Shown here piece by piece: positions 11,691 to 21,721 of a stretch of DNA of 64,000 nucleotides. The DNA is from Loripinus fragilis (Eukaryota; Mollusca; Bivalvia; Lucinida; Lucinidae), in contig OZ026516.1 of assembly GCA_964019695.1 (NCBI GenBank), positions 76,959,018-77,023,017 on the forward strand. The letters are read 5' to 3'. Every line of letters starts with the position of its first letter. Positions within the stretch are counted from its first letter, which is position 1. Position numbers and translations under genes: made by a program. The notes beneath the pieces are model-generated. The model searched no databases, was not told the origin of the DNA, and was given only the letters and a program-made list of their open reading frames with translations.

Positions 11691-12253
11691 ATGCACATGA
11701 ACCCGTGAGGCATTATTCTTATCACAGCGCAACTGACAGCAAAAGCGGTCTCTTTTTAAAGCCATTTCTTACTTTTATAACCTATAGGCTCCCATGGCAC
11801 TTAGTTGTAAACATATAGGCTCCTGTGCCACGGGTACGGCTCATTATCCTGTGCCACAAAATGGTCAATCTTCTCTCAACGTATAGGCTCCTTAGCCGTC
11901 TTGTTTTCAAACATCACCCTTCTTTTCTATGAAAAACCAATTTTAAAAGCAAAACAGACGCTTTTAGTAAGGGGGTGGAACATAAAACGCTTTCTGCTGT
12001 GGTGTAGGCCGGCAAAATTGTCTCAATTGTTAAGTTTTGCTTCATTTTCCAACGCAAATTAAATCGCCGAAAGCTGAGCAGTCATTTTCTGTTCAACTTT
12101 GTAGACGTGACTTGATATCAGCCTTATCATATGTTTCAAAATCCATCCAGTTAGAGGCTTAAAAGTCCCGTGGCGATTGATTTTATGTTTCTTACATCGC
12201 AAATAATCTGATGTTGGCCCAGATTTGAAGTGTCTCCTCTCCCCGAGTCTTGT

Positions 12254-12342
12254 TTTTGGCGGATAGGCTCCTTTTCTGGACCGGATAGGGCTCGGGAAAA
12301 GCAGTTTTTCACGGATAGGCTCCTTTGCGTCTATATACCGTG
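12254..12342 (-). repeat. Right TIR of the 4.9-kb element
   Basis: Reverse complement of 7444-7532. Followed directly by the ATAAA target duplication. Confidence 0.85.
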
Positions 12343-12638
12343 ATAAAGAAACAAAACAAATTTGTGTTTTCTAAATTAAGCTGCTTAAAAAATCATTTTT
12401 TTTCAGTATTAGTAAATGAAAAACATATTGTTTATCTAATAATCTTATATATTTATAAAACAAAAAAACGTAAAAATAATTGTATGAGATTCTCGTCTTC
12501 TTACTGTAATATGTTTGTCTGTCATTGCTGATTGTCGCCATAGCTGGCCATATTTACTTGTTTATTATCAATGATACAAGTTATTATTATATGATAAAAG
12601 AGTTTTCCATTACGTCATACTGCATAAGTTAATCATAC

Positions 12639-13515
12639 CTGTGGGGATCTGTTCCATAAAGACAACGCAATTCGTATAGTCTCTTTGTCCCACCTATGGC
12701 AACGAGGATCTTTATCGTTTCTGCAGCGTTGACTTTGCTCGTGTAGATGCTTCCTCATAGTGTCACAAGCTCCTGGGAATAATTTATTGAACATTTCATC
12801 ATCAGACAATTTATCTTTCTGTTTAATTGAAACATAATCTTTGGTATTATAACAGTTTGGACAAGCTTCAGAAATTGCTGAAAATAACAGAACTCTTTGA
12901 CAGTTTCTTGATGTACTTCTTATTTTTGTGGTGTTTGCATCACGCACATTCCATTCTTGTACTATACGAAAACGACTCGACCTTTTGTCCTTTTCTACTT
13001 CTCTACCCATACAAACTTTAGCTTGCTTTACAGTGTTAAAAATAATTTTAGCATTCAGATATGATTCACATGTTATACTTTGGGGCATTCCAATTATGCT
13101 ACTTTCCACTTCGTGGCCTGACACTATAAACTTCCATTTCTTGTCATCATCAATCTCAATAATCTTCAATACTTCATTATTATTCACACAGTATCCTGAT
13201 CCTATCCCAAATTTCAACATACCAGTCCCTTTCATATCAAAGAATTCATACGCACAGGCTATTGCTTTTAAGTCCTCAATTGTACAGTTTCTGTTGTCAG
13301 GAATATTAAGTTTAATACCCTTATACATACGAATTCCATGTGTCTGGGACAATTCAAGTGTTTTGAAAACTCTCTGCATAATCTTGGAAAATGATATTTT
13401 AGAAAAAGGTTTGTGGTCTGAAGAATAATCTGCCAAACATCTAACGTAGTTATCATACACGTCTTTTCCACATAGGCTAGGTCCTCCATGCTCCTCTGTG
13501 TAATTATGTTGTAGC
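12639..13515 (-). CDS. RFX/P-like transposase gene, exon 2
   Basis: This exon encodes most of an RFX-type winged-helix DNA-binding domain (about residues 9-80 of the spliced protein). The order is LQHNYTEEHGG, VYDNYVRC, FSKISFSKIMQRVF and a final MYKGIKL. These match the RFX pattern of W-L-x2-NYE, Y-x2-Y, FGK-x-IR-x-VF and the closing Y-x-GI. A middle region of unknown fold contains CPNC. The exon ends with RWDKETIRIALSLWNRSPQ, the segment that precedes the catalytic domain in THAP9/P transposases. Acceptor ATTTTAG ends at 13516; the donor follows 12639. No stop or frameshift is seen. Confidence 0.8.
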
Positions 13516-14342
13516 CTAAAATATTAAAATATTTGGCTAGAGATAGTTAATATTTTTATGATGATACTGTGTAAGTATGAAATGTAACTTTATATAAAGT
13601 GGAGTTTCTCTTTGATGGTTTATTATTATGCAGACAGTTATTGTCGTGTTTAATTTTAATTTCGTTATTTTTATCCTGAAGTCTATTAACAAGGTTTAGC
13701 ATGACAGGAATGTAAGCACATATTTTAACTTATTGCACATGGTAGTCATATATGGTTGTGGCCTCTTAAAATATCATTCCCTATTATTGTGCGGATTTCT
13801 CTACGCCAAACTGGCAAAAGGCTTCCTGATAAGCAATTGGGCTGACAGAAGTTCTCTGCCTGTGCGTTTGACGTGGAGTAGATTCATGCTTGTGATGGGG
13901 ATTGATATCAGGTATTAATCTATGCAGTCTGAAGTTTGCATGTTTAGATACAACCCTGATAACAAGCCTTTGCAAATGTCGTTCTTTATTATTGTGTGAA
14001 TTTCTCTATGCCAAACTGGCAAGAGGCTTCATGATAAGCAATTGAGCTGACAGAAGTTCTCTGCCTGTGCGTTTGACGTGTAGAAAATTCATGTCTTTTG
14101 TGAGGAGTGATATTTGTCTATTAATCTGTACATTCCATTAGTGTGATTGCTGTATTTTTACCATTTTGTATGAATCTATAGCAGTAAGGTGTGTGGACAT
14201 CAAAGTGGTGTTGTATTAGTAGATTTCGCGTTTGTTGCTACTATTCGTGTATAAGGCTAACCCAGCTATCATGGCGCGAATCCATCGAGTACGAAAGTTT
14301 AAAAAATACAAAGAAAAATAAAAAACGGAAATGTTAACTTAC
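13516..14342 (-). other. Intron 1 of the RFX/P-like transposase gene
   Basis: Minus-strand GTAAGTTAAC donor and ATTTTAG acceptor. It contains a direct duplication of about 137 bp (13786-13922 and 13989-14124). Confidence 0.6.
13786..14124. repeat. Two direct copies of a ~137-bp unit
   Basis: The words ATTTCTCTA-GCCAAACTGGCAA and AGTTCTCTGCCTGTGCG recur 203 bp apart with few differences. The unit is in the first intron of the transposase gene and has no coding potential. Confidence 0.7.
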
Positions 14343-14371
14343 CAATGGACTATGTTTACAGGAATCGCCAT
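14343..14371 (-). CDS. RFX/P-like transposase gene, candidate first coding exon (29 nt)
   Basis: ATG at 14371 opens MAIPVNIVHW, with the last codon split TG|G across a consensus GTAAGT donor. Exon 2 starts with the single base needed (phase 2). Joining gives HWLQHNY, and a tryptophan-leucine at just this place is what RFX winged helices have. With this exon the four exons sum to 2298 nt, exactly 766 codons including the stop. The exon is tiny, so its support is the phase match, the donor and the RFX match together. Confidence 0.6.
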
Positions 14372-15050
14372 TTTGGATAGACTTTCATTTACAAATCATG
14401 GAAATAATGCGCGATTAGTTAAATTTTACGTTTTATATATTCTATGTATACATAAATCGCACCCTCTTCTTTCTTTTCACAGGTAGGATAATTTCGGCAA
14501 AATGTAGTACCTTCGGTTCGTCCAATCAGTAGAGTTGGTAAAATCCGGTACTGTACTCTTTACTGTTGGAGGTTCGTTCAGACATGGCAGGAGAGAAACG
14601 AGCAAGGAGTAACGCTTTTTTAAGTTTGAAGTGACATATCTTGGAACGTACAGATGTGAAGGAACTTACCTGCTTGGATTATTGATACTGGTTATACGTT
14701 CTACAAAACAGCTAAGTGGCATAGCGGAGAAAAATCGCTGAGAGATAATAAACGACAAAAAAACAACCGGTGGGTATTTTCCGTTGATGACCATGTTATG
14801 TATATATATGTAGATGATTTTTTTTTTTTACAATTTTTGTTGTTCAGCAGCCAGTGGCGATAAGTATTAAAATCTCGTGAACTGGCACAATAGCTTTACA
14901 CGGAAAAAACGTGCACATAATCTTTATCCAGCCAAAGGTGTTGAAGATTTTAACTGTTAAACTACATTATACTACTGGCATAAAGCACTGTCAATATATT
15001 TGCACTAACAATTCACGTACATTTCAACAAAATAGGTTGATTTTTCTTCT
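14372..15050. other. Non-coding stretch upstream of the transposase gene
   Basis: No gene recognised. It would contain the promoter and possibly the right end of the RFX/P-like element, but no inverted terminal repeat can be tested because the left end of that element is not in the window. Confidence 0.4.
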
Positions 15051-15178
15051 TGGGGCGAATCGACCAGGGGCGAAACGACTAGGGGGGCGAAACGACCAGG
15101 GGCGAAACGACCTGGGGCGAAATGCCGCTGGGGCGAAACGTCTAGGGGGGGAAATTGATCTGGGGCGAAACGACCCGG
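15051..15178. repeat. GGGGCGAAACGACC minisatellite
   Basis: About ten degenerate units of roughly 12-14 bp built on GGGGCGAAACGACC. Related AAAACGTCCC words appear nearby at 15635-15665 and at 25200-25245. Reading frames through it are low-complexity and not genes. Confidence 0.85.
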
Positions 15179-15730
15179 ATTCGTTGGTGTTAAAGGGCTT
15201 TTCAGTCACTTTCTACAATTTCTGGGGACCGCTAAACTGGAAGTCTTCCAATACTATTTCATTGAAAGAAGACCAGAAATGGCCCTAGAATCGAGATATT
15301 ATACAAGGCCTCAGATACAGTAGGCATTGGGAATGTAGATTGTGCGCCCTTGGTATATTTCGAGCTCACGAGTCACGTGCCACATGGAAAATTTTTCACG
15401 ATATCCATGCATTACGAATGTTCTGATGCCGAATGACAGCTAATGGACTATAGCTGACCAAGGTCTTAATTTTCGCTCTGTTTCGTAGCCAAAGAGACTG
15501 GGAAAACATTCATTTTCTTGCAAAAGAAAATTACCTCGTCCAACAAAGGTGTAAGCTGGCGGCACGCACAATCAGAAAACGAGAAACTGCGATGTTATCG
15601 TTGACGTACTTGATTGGTGACAAAAAAGTATTACAGTCAAAACGTCCCCAAGCCAAATCGTCCCAAAAAAGTAAGTGGTGAGGAAATGCCATAGGGGTAG
15701 GTGATCGTAAGTCGGACGGTATCATGAGTC

Positions 15731-16795
15731 GATTTTGCAAAGGCCTTTGATAAGGTACCACACAGGAGGCTATTACACAAATTGGACTATTATGGGATAA
15801 GAGGGTCCACCCACAAGTGGATCAACTCATGGCTCTCTGGGCGCACTCAAAAAGTAGTATTAGATGGTCAAGCCTCAGATCCAGTCCCAGTGTTATCCGG
15901 TGTACCCCAAGGATCAGTTTTAGGGCCGATCCTGTTCCTTATTTTTATAAACGACCTGCCGGATAACATCAGGTCTTCTGTTCGCCTGTTCGCGGACGAC
16001 TGTGTCCTGTATAGAAACATTCATTCGATTCAAGAATGTTTTATACTGCAGGAAGACCTCACTAGCTTAGGACAATGGGAAGCCGATTGGCAAATGAAGT
16101 TCAATGTAGCCAAATGTCACTCTATGAGAGTGACTCGGCATCAGCACCACAAACAGATTCTCTTTGATTACTCCCTTCACAACCAAACTTTGGAAAACGT
16201 TCAGTCAGCAAAATACCTTGGCATAACCATCTCTGATAATATGGATTGGGGTCAACACATTTCAGAAATTTCTTCCAAAGCAACTAAGACACTTGGTTTC
16301 CTTCGCAGGAATTTGGCTTTTGCACCTCGGAGTACAAAGGAAGTTGCATACAAAACTTTGGTTCGGCCTAAACTAGAGTATGCAGCACCCATTTGGAGCC
16401 CTTACTCAAAACTTCAGATTAATCAGATAGAGAAAGTTCAGAGGACAGCAGCCCGTTGGACCTGCAGGAGATGGCGTAACACAAGTAGTGTCGGCGAGAT
16501 GCTTGATGAGCTTGAGTGGCCATCTCTTGAGGCCCGTAGGGATCAGTCCTCCCTGCTTCTCTTTCATAAGATACATTCTGGTGCTGTGTCTATAGAAAAA
16601 GACAAGTACCTGACCCCTGCTCGCAGTTTGAAATCTACCAGGTCATCACACAGTGCCCAATATTGTAGATACCAGACATACAGTGATGTCCTGAAGAACT
16701 CTTTTTTCCCCCGGACTATACCACAGTGGAATAGTCTTTCTCCTTCGGTGGTCAATTCCCAGACTGCTGAGGAGTTTAGGGCACTCCTCATTTAG
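15731..16795 (+). pseudogene. LINE-A reverse transcriptase, 5' truncated
   Basis: This is the C-terminal two thirds of a non-LTR retrotransposon ORF2 in one open frame. It starts abruptly inside RT motif A (DFAKAFDKVPH), then has GVPQGSVLGPILF (motif B), LFADDCVLY (motif C, catalytic DD intact), YLGI and the LVRPKLEYAAPIW thumb block. It ends at TAG after FRALLI. The pattern fits the CR1/Jockey-like group. Endonuclease and the start of the RT are absent, typical of 5' truncation on insertion, with the join near 15730. No stop interrupts the surviving part, so the copy is young. Confidence 0.85.
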
Positions 16796-16955
16796 TTAAA
16801 AACACAGCCGAAAGATTTTTTTGTTTTTTTGTTTTGTTTTTGTTTTTTTGTTTTGTTTTTGTTTTTTCTTCAAAATTCCAAAATTGCACTCCCTGGCGTA
16901 ATGATCAAAATTTGATCGTGCCAGTATTAATAGAAAGATAGAAAGAAAGAAAGAG
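16796..16955 (+). repeat. LINE-A 3' UTR and GAAA-type tail
   Basis: A T/G homopolymer-rich segment is followed by TCAAAATTTGATCGTGCCAG and an (AGAAAGA)n tail. LINEs of this group commonly end in short tandem repeats rather than poly(A). Confidence 0.6.
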
Positions 16956-17024
16956 TCGGACACTTTAAGATGTTACTTTGTAACGAGAATGTGTCGCGAT
17001 ATCTTGAAGTTCAGTAGTGATTTG

Positions 17025-17162
17025 TAAAGTAAGTAAGGGTGCAAAGATCAGGAATCGATACAATCAAGTACCACACCTGACCCAGGATTCCAATGGGAAA
17101 GTAACAAACTCACAGCTAGACACCACAAACGATAGCCAAGAGGTCAGCCCTTTCCCAGCAGG
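17025..17162 (-). mobile_element. YLDD-RT element A, distal 3' UTR piece
   Basis: It starts AAAGTAAGTAAGGGTGC and stops at CCCAGCAGGT. An uninterrupted copy at 33009-33297 shows that the sequence following AGCAGGT should be GACCAC. Exactly that sequence resumes at 20228. The piece is therefore the far 3' end (minus strand) of the element at 20229-21486, cut off by the LINE-B insertion. Confidence 0.8.
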
Positions 17163-17222
17163 TCCCTTATTCAAAAAAGGCGACAAAACAGAACCTTCTA
17201 ATTATAGGTCCATTTCTTTAAC
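17163..17222 (+). pseudogene. LINE-B RT fragment 1
   Basis: PLFKKGDKTEPSNYRSISLT is the RT segment immediately before the first palm motifs of CR1/Jockey-type LINEs. It is cut by the SINE pair and continues at 17738 as TCILCKVMEHII. Confidence 0.8.
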
Positions 17223-17737
17223 ATTCTTACGACATGACAGCCGTAACAAAGTAAAGCATAGCTGAAAAATTTCCCGTGCCTTCACTGGGAATCGATCCCG
17301 GGTCGCCCCGGTACAAAACCAATGCTCTAGAGTCGACTCTCTGACGCAGTTGTCAGAGATTGATTATATACAAGAAGCTATGCGAAATCTACCTTATGTA
17401 GATATATAGGTGAGAGTGCCTGGCCCATAACACTCCCCCTCTTCAAAGGAGTCATCATTTATTATGACGGAAAGCCTTTTTAGGCGAAACTAATGTCCAA
17501 CCTCGGACGAGCCCCCATCTTACGACATGACAGCCATAACAAAGTAAAGCATAGCTGAAAAATTTCCCGTGCCTTGACTGGGAATCGATCCCGGGTCGCC
17601 CCGGTACAAGACCAATGCTCTAACCACTGAGCCAAAGAGTCGACTCTCTGATGCAGTTGTCAGAGATTGATTATATACAAGAAGCTATGCGAAATCTACC
17701 TTATGTAGATATATAGATGAGAGTGCCTGGCCCATAA
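17223..17737 (-). mobile_element. Two tRNA-derived SINE-like copies inserted in LINE-B
   Basis: Two near-identical copies occupy about 17226-17440 and 17520-17737. On the minus strand copy 2 has the tRNA-like head GGCTCAGTGGTTAGAGC and B-box-like GGGATCGATTCCC. Copy 1 lacks about 13 bp of the head. They are separated by about 80 bp including CAACCTCGGACGAGCCC. Both sides of the insertion carry AACA. Removing the block restores the LINE-B reading frame. Confidence 0.7.
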
Positions 17738-18767
17738 CAACATGTATTTTATGTAAAGTTATGGAGCACATAATTGCTTCCAACCGTTTTACACACCTAA
17801 ACAAGCATAACATTCTCTATGAACTTCAACATGGGTTTCGCGAAAAACGCTCATGCGAGACCCAATTGATTCAACTAGTAGTAGACTTAGGAAGGCAGCT
17901 ATCTTTGGGAAAGCAAACCGATTTAATACTTTTGGATTTTAGCAAAGCCTTCGACAAAGTAAATCATCTGAAACTCTTATATAAACTTTCTTGTTTTGGT
18001 GTAAAAGGAAACACTTTAATAAATTGGATTCAGTCATTCCTGATAGGTCGCACTCAAACTGTTGTACTGGATGGGGAGTCATCTGAGGAGGTCAAAGTGA
18101 CCTCTGGTGTACCTCAGCGCTCAGTATTGGGTCCGCTCCTCTTTCTATTGTACATCAATGACCTACCTGAAAACATTCGGTCTCAGGTCAGGTTATTTGC
18201 TGATGATACTGCTTTATACCTGACAGTCACCAACATGCAAGATAGTCAGGTACTTCAGTCCGACTTGGAGTCTCTTCAGCATTGGGAGAGAACCTGGGAT
18301 ATGGAGTTTAACCCAGGCAAATGCCAGGTAATCCATATCACATGCTCAAAAAGCCCGGTTAAGTCCAGATACTTCATGCATAACCAGGAACTAGAATCTG
18401 TGGATGCAGCGAAGTATCTGGGTGTGACCAGCAGCAAGGACCTGAGCTGGAACACCCACATAAACAATATTACCCGTACCACTAACAAAACACTGGGTTT
18501 TGTCAAAAGAAATGTAGTTACCAAAAATAAAGATATCAAAACCATGGCATACAACTCCCTTGTCCGTCCACAGGTTGAATATGCATCAGTCGTCTGGAGC
18601 CCTTACACCAAAGACAACATTAACAAATTTGAAAAAGTCCAAAGAAGGGCAGCCAGATGGGTCTCGAATGACTACTCCTCATATAGTAGTGTAACGGATA
18701 TGCTGAGCAACCTTGGATGGCGATCCCTAGAAAACAGACATACCGACATGCCCCTCGCTTTGTTTTA
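17738..18767 (+). pseudogene. LINE-B reverse transcriptase, main part
   Basis: An open frame with QHGFREKRSCETQLI, LLDFSKAFDKVNH (motif A), VTSGVPQRSVLGPLLF (motif B; the usual glycine after GVPQ is arginine), LFADDTALY (motif C) and LVRPQVEYASVVWSP. It runs into the mariner relic after MPLALFY and resumes at 19797. The interrupting element, not decay, ends the frame. Confidence 0.85.
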
Positions 18768-19794
18768 CGAGGGTTGTCCCAGAAAGTCGTAGACTTTTAA
18801 TTAATTTACAAGAAACGTTTTTGTATATAGCAATCAAATTTTACATGTGAACTCTTCCATTATATCTGCATTATCATGCAAAATTTGAAGGAAAAATATT
18901 TAATAATGAAGTGTGTGCACTCATTTTACCAGCTATAGGTCTGAACCACCGGAGCACGTCACTTGAATTACTAAGGACGTCGGAAAGTTTACAATTATAA
19001 CTAGCATGGTTGTGTGCGCAATCATCTTCTTATATTAAAAGTAGAATGCCTATAGCAGATATCTGTGCCATTTTCAAGTCTGATTTTAATATCATATGCA
19101 TCGTAGGGTTCCCTCAACCTGTCCTTTCAGCTAGGTTGCACACCTTTTGTCTTCTGTCTTTGCTGACGACTGATTCGACTTCCGTACCATCGCCACTATT
19201 TCTAAGTGGGGGTCTTCCCATACGCTCGTTTGCAGGTTTCCCCTCGAATCTCGAAAATAATTTGTGTACTAAAGCATGTGATACATTCAGGTGGTATTCG
19301 TCTGGTTTTACTTAGTTTAAAGTATCGAGTGGTGTCATTCCGCAGTCAAAACAAAACTGTATTACTTTCCTCTGCTCCGCCCTTACGTAAGACGTCGCCA
19401 TTCTTTCACCGCTCAAGCTCACCCCTTCTTGTTTTGATCGTATACTGTCAGTTCGTAAATAATGCAATCGCTTTGAAATTTTGTGACAATACGCGCAATT
19501 CAATAACGTTTCCTCCAATATGAATATTTAACGGGTATCACTTTGAGTTTCAATACAACCACTTATCAAAAATGAAATATACTATTTTTTTCTTTCACTT
19601 TTTGCGTGCACCGGTGATGCGTACCTTACCGAGATAGAATGACCATAAAAATGATTTCTTTTAATTTTGGTTGTCATTAATACGCCCAAAATGTTAAAAA
19701 TAGATAGTTCAATATTTCTACAAAACATAAACATGCACACGCGTCAACTTTTCTTGCTATTTGAAAAGTCTACGACTTTCTGGGACAACCCTCG
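18768..19794 (-). mobile_element. Mariner-like relic in LINE-B (1027 bp)
   Basis: The termini CGAGGGTTGTCCCAGAAAG and the inverse CTTTCTGGGACAACCCTCG are perfect inverted repeats of about 30 bp, flanked by TA on both sides (18766-18767 and 19795-19796), the Tc1/mariner target. On the minus strand a damaged N-terminal transposase remains: VIQFCFDCGMTPLDTL resembles the first helix-turn-helix, and GRPPLRNSGDGTEVES resembles the GRP linker to the second. The DDD/E catalytic domain is gone, so the copy is internally deleted. It lies opposite to LINE-B. Confidence 0.85.
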
Positions 19795-19796
19795 TA

Positions 19797-20038
19797 TAAG
19801 ATTGTTTATGGCCTAGTTGCCATAACACTTCCGTCATATTTTGAGCATCCTGAAGTATACACTCGCCACATGCACTCTCTTTCTTACAGACAGATTCATA
19901 CATAAGTCTGTACTATAAATACTCATTTTTCCTATATCCATTGTTCTTTGGAACAAGCTACCAGCTGATCTCGTCCTGGTTTTTGATCTTGACTCCTTTA
20001 AAACAGGAGTCAGCAAGATCAATAATACACAGCCTTAA
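19797..20038 (+). pseudogene. LINE-B ORF2 C-terminus
   Basis: It continues the RT protein after the mariner insertion (KIVYGLVAITLPSYF), with in-frame stops near 19900 and 19917, then FPISIVLWNKLPADLV and SFKTGVSKI before the stop. The C-terminal W-N-x-LP pattern matches LINE-A. A 3' UTR and GATA-type tail run to about 20228. Confidence 0.75.
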
Positions 20039-20228
20039 ATGCGTACTGTTTTTAATCTGCTTTTAACTCCATCTTATTAACACCTAACACATTCTTCTTT
20101 ATTTTCATCTCACTATCATTCTATTATCTTAACCTCTTGTTTTTAATCTTTCTTACTAACGCACCATGTGCATGTAAACATCCCAATAATACTCGGAAGA
20201 GGGTTCGGATTATAAAGAGATAGATAGG

Positions 20229-21486
20229 TGACCACAAGGCACATATAAACGGACGCATACAAATGCAAAGCAAACACAAGACAGAAAAAACATAAAAGAT
20301 CCACAAAAGAAGCCCGCCTCGGAACGGTCAGTAAAATATTTTACTGGTGGGCTTAAACCGGTCCAACGGTGCACCAACCTCACCCTTAGTTCAGATGTGG
20401 ATGAAGACACATAGATGTTTGGTTTGCATGAAAGACCCCTAATTTATCAATGCATCATAGCCTAGAACATATAAATCAAGATATAAAAAAAAGATAAAGC
20501 AAAGATAAGGACTCAACAGTAAATAAAACTGAACCACCGGAGCAAAAGAAACCCAAAAGGTAAACCCCGGTGGGCCCGACAAACAGCCAAAGCATCAGGC
20601 CCCTACCATCTCATCAATAGATAAGTCTTTAAGTAGGAAGCGTCATAGAGTCTGAAGTCCCACCCACCAGCGTGCAATTAAAGAGGAAAGCAAAGTTGCC
20701 AACCGTGATTGGGTTGACCACCAAACATGTAGTCTGTTGCAATACATTAATGCTATAGCCAATCTTTTCATAATGAGAAATTATTTTAATGAACTGCGCT
20801 GAAAAATTATTAGAGCTAACAATCTTCTTCAATTTATACACTAAGTCACCATAGAATTCAGGTTACATGGCGTAAGAGAGATTTAAGTCCAACTAAGATT
20901 TAGATATCAAATCATAGTATTGTCTATTAAATTTAGAAAAGGTTTTGCGAAGTTTACGATACCGATAGCCTTGTTTAAGAAGTTTCTGAGTTTACAATAT
21001 ATTGCGAGTGATGAAATCAGTAATATAGCTAGATGATCTAGCAAAACGAATGAGTTGAGAGATATAGACCTTATAGGATGTAGCGCGAGGAACATCACCA
21101 TCTAAAAATGGGAAATTGACAATTTCAAAATCAAAGTTAGAAATAGACAAATGCAAATCTAAAAATGCAGCTTTGGTATCAGAGGTATTGGCTTTATTAA
21201 GTTGGAGCTCTGAAGGGTATATTTGACTTACCATATTTTCAAAATAAACATTATTAATGTTTAAAATATCGTCCAAATATCTGGATGTGGTGTTAAACGC
21301 ATCAATAACACCAGCCTGCTTATCATCAGAAAGAGACATCATAAAGCCCCTCACATAACCAAACAGAAATAAGTCTGCAATCAGGGGAGCACAATTAGTG
21401 TCCATAGGAATCCCAAGTACTTGTCTATACAGCTTGGCGCCAAATCGAATAAAAATGTTGTCCAACAAAAAGATCAAAAACCCCAA
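20229..21486 (-). mobile_element. YLDD-RT retroelement, copy A (main part)
   Basis: A 5'-truncated retroelement. The RT ORF (20992-21486) has IPMDTNCAPLIADLFLF, RYLDDILNINN (the YxDD catalytic box) and VYISQLIRFAR. Its C-terminal part lies in a shifted frame (20641-20841), with VVNPI and SDSM. A long 3' UTR follows. Two more copies (28345-29545 and 38949-40448) share this RT. The G-x-PM-G-TNCAPL motif B is like that of Penelope-type RTs, but no GIY-YIG endonuclease is present, so the class is left open. The distal 3' UTR is at 17025-17162. Confidence 0.75.
20992..21486 (-). pseudogene. Reverse transcriptase (YLDD) fragment, copy A
   Basis: 164 codons of the palm and thumb of an RT: motif B-like TNCAPLIADLFLF, motif C YLDD, then FLDLHLSISN and FDFEIVNFPFLDGDVP. 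The N-terminal palm with motif A is not present. One small deletion relative to copy B removes a stretch after LSISN. Confidence 0.75.
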
Positions 21487-21721
21487 ATGTTAATTGATCA
21501 AGGTTATGTCTGTTAATAAGATGGTGTAGCATAGGCTTTCACTACTATGTTTCAAAGACAGCACACGCAAAACTTCGAAAACCGAGCAAAACAGCAGTAA
21601 TATAAACCAGCCTTCATTTGTTTCGAAACAGAGTCATGACCAAGCAAAAAAGTCTAGTCTCAAAAAATCATTTATTTATGTAAATCTGTACATGTTGTTT
21701 TCATATCTTCTTATAGAATAT

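Larger units (their letters stand above)
7444..12342. mobile_element. 4.9-kb non-autonomous DNA transposon with ~89-bp TIRs
   Basis: The left end CACGGTATATAGACGC (7444) and the right end GCGTCTATATACCG TG (to 12342) are inverted copies, matching almost perfectly over about 89 bp. The flanks show a 5-bp direct repeat ATAAA (7439-7443 and 12343-12347), the expected target duplication. The word GGAGCCTAT or its complement recurs many times near both ends (within the TIRs and near 11785, 11812 and 11882), like subterminal transposase-binding repeats. I see no transposase inside. The interior holds a SINE, a hAT-like MITE, G/C-homopolymer tracts and AC microsatellites. The superfamily is undetermined. 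Confidence 0.85.
7321..12638 (-). other. Intron 2 of the RFX/P-like transposase gene (5.3 kb)
   Basis: Minus-strand donor CCACAG|GTATGATT and acceptor TTTATAATTTCAG|AGTTATAC. Joining is phase 0 and continues the protein NRSPQ into SYTSLRNSQ without a break. The intron is long because the 4.9-kb TIR element at 7444-12342 was inserted into it. Confidence 0.75.
17163..20228 (+). mobile_element. LINE-B, 5'-truncated non-LTR retrotransposon with two later insertions
   Basis: The element starts within the RT domain and ends with a GATAGATAG tail at about 20228. AGGT occurs at both borders, a possible short target duplication. Its coding parts are 17163-17222, 17738-18767 and 19797-20038; they read continuously once a tRNA-SINE pair (17223-17737) and a mariner relic (18768-19794) are set aside. 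Confidence 0.8.

Noticed and set aside
14911..15288. 125-codon frame as a gene
   Set aside because: The middle is the GGGGCGAAACGACC minisatellite read as repeated GRN/GAKRLG peptides. The reverse strand is equally open.
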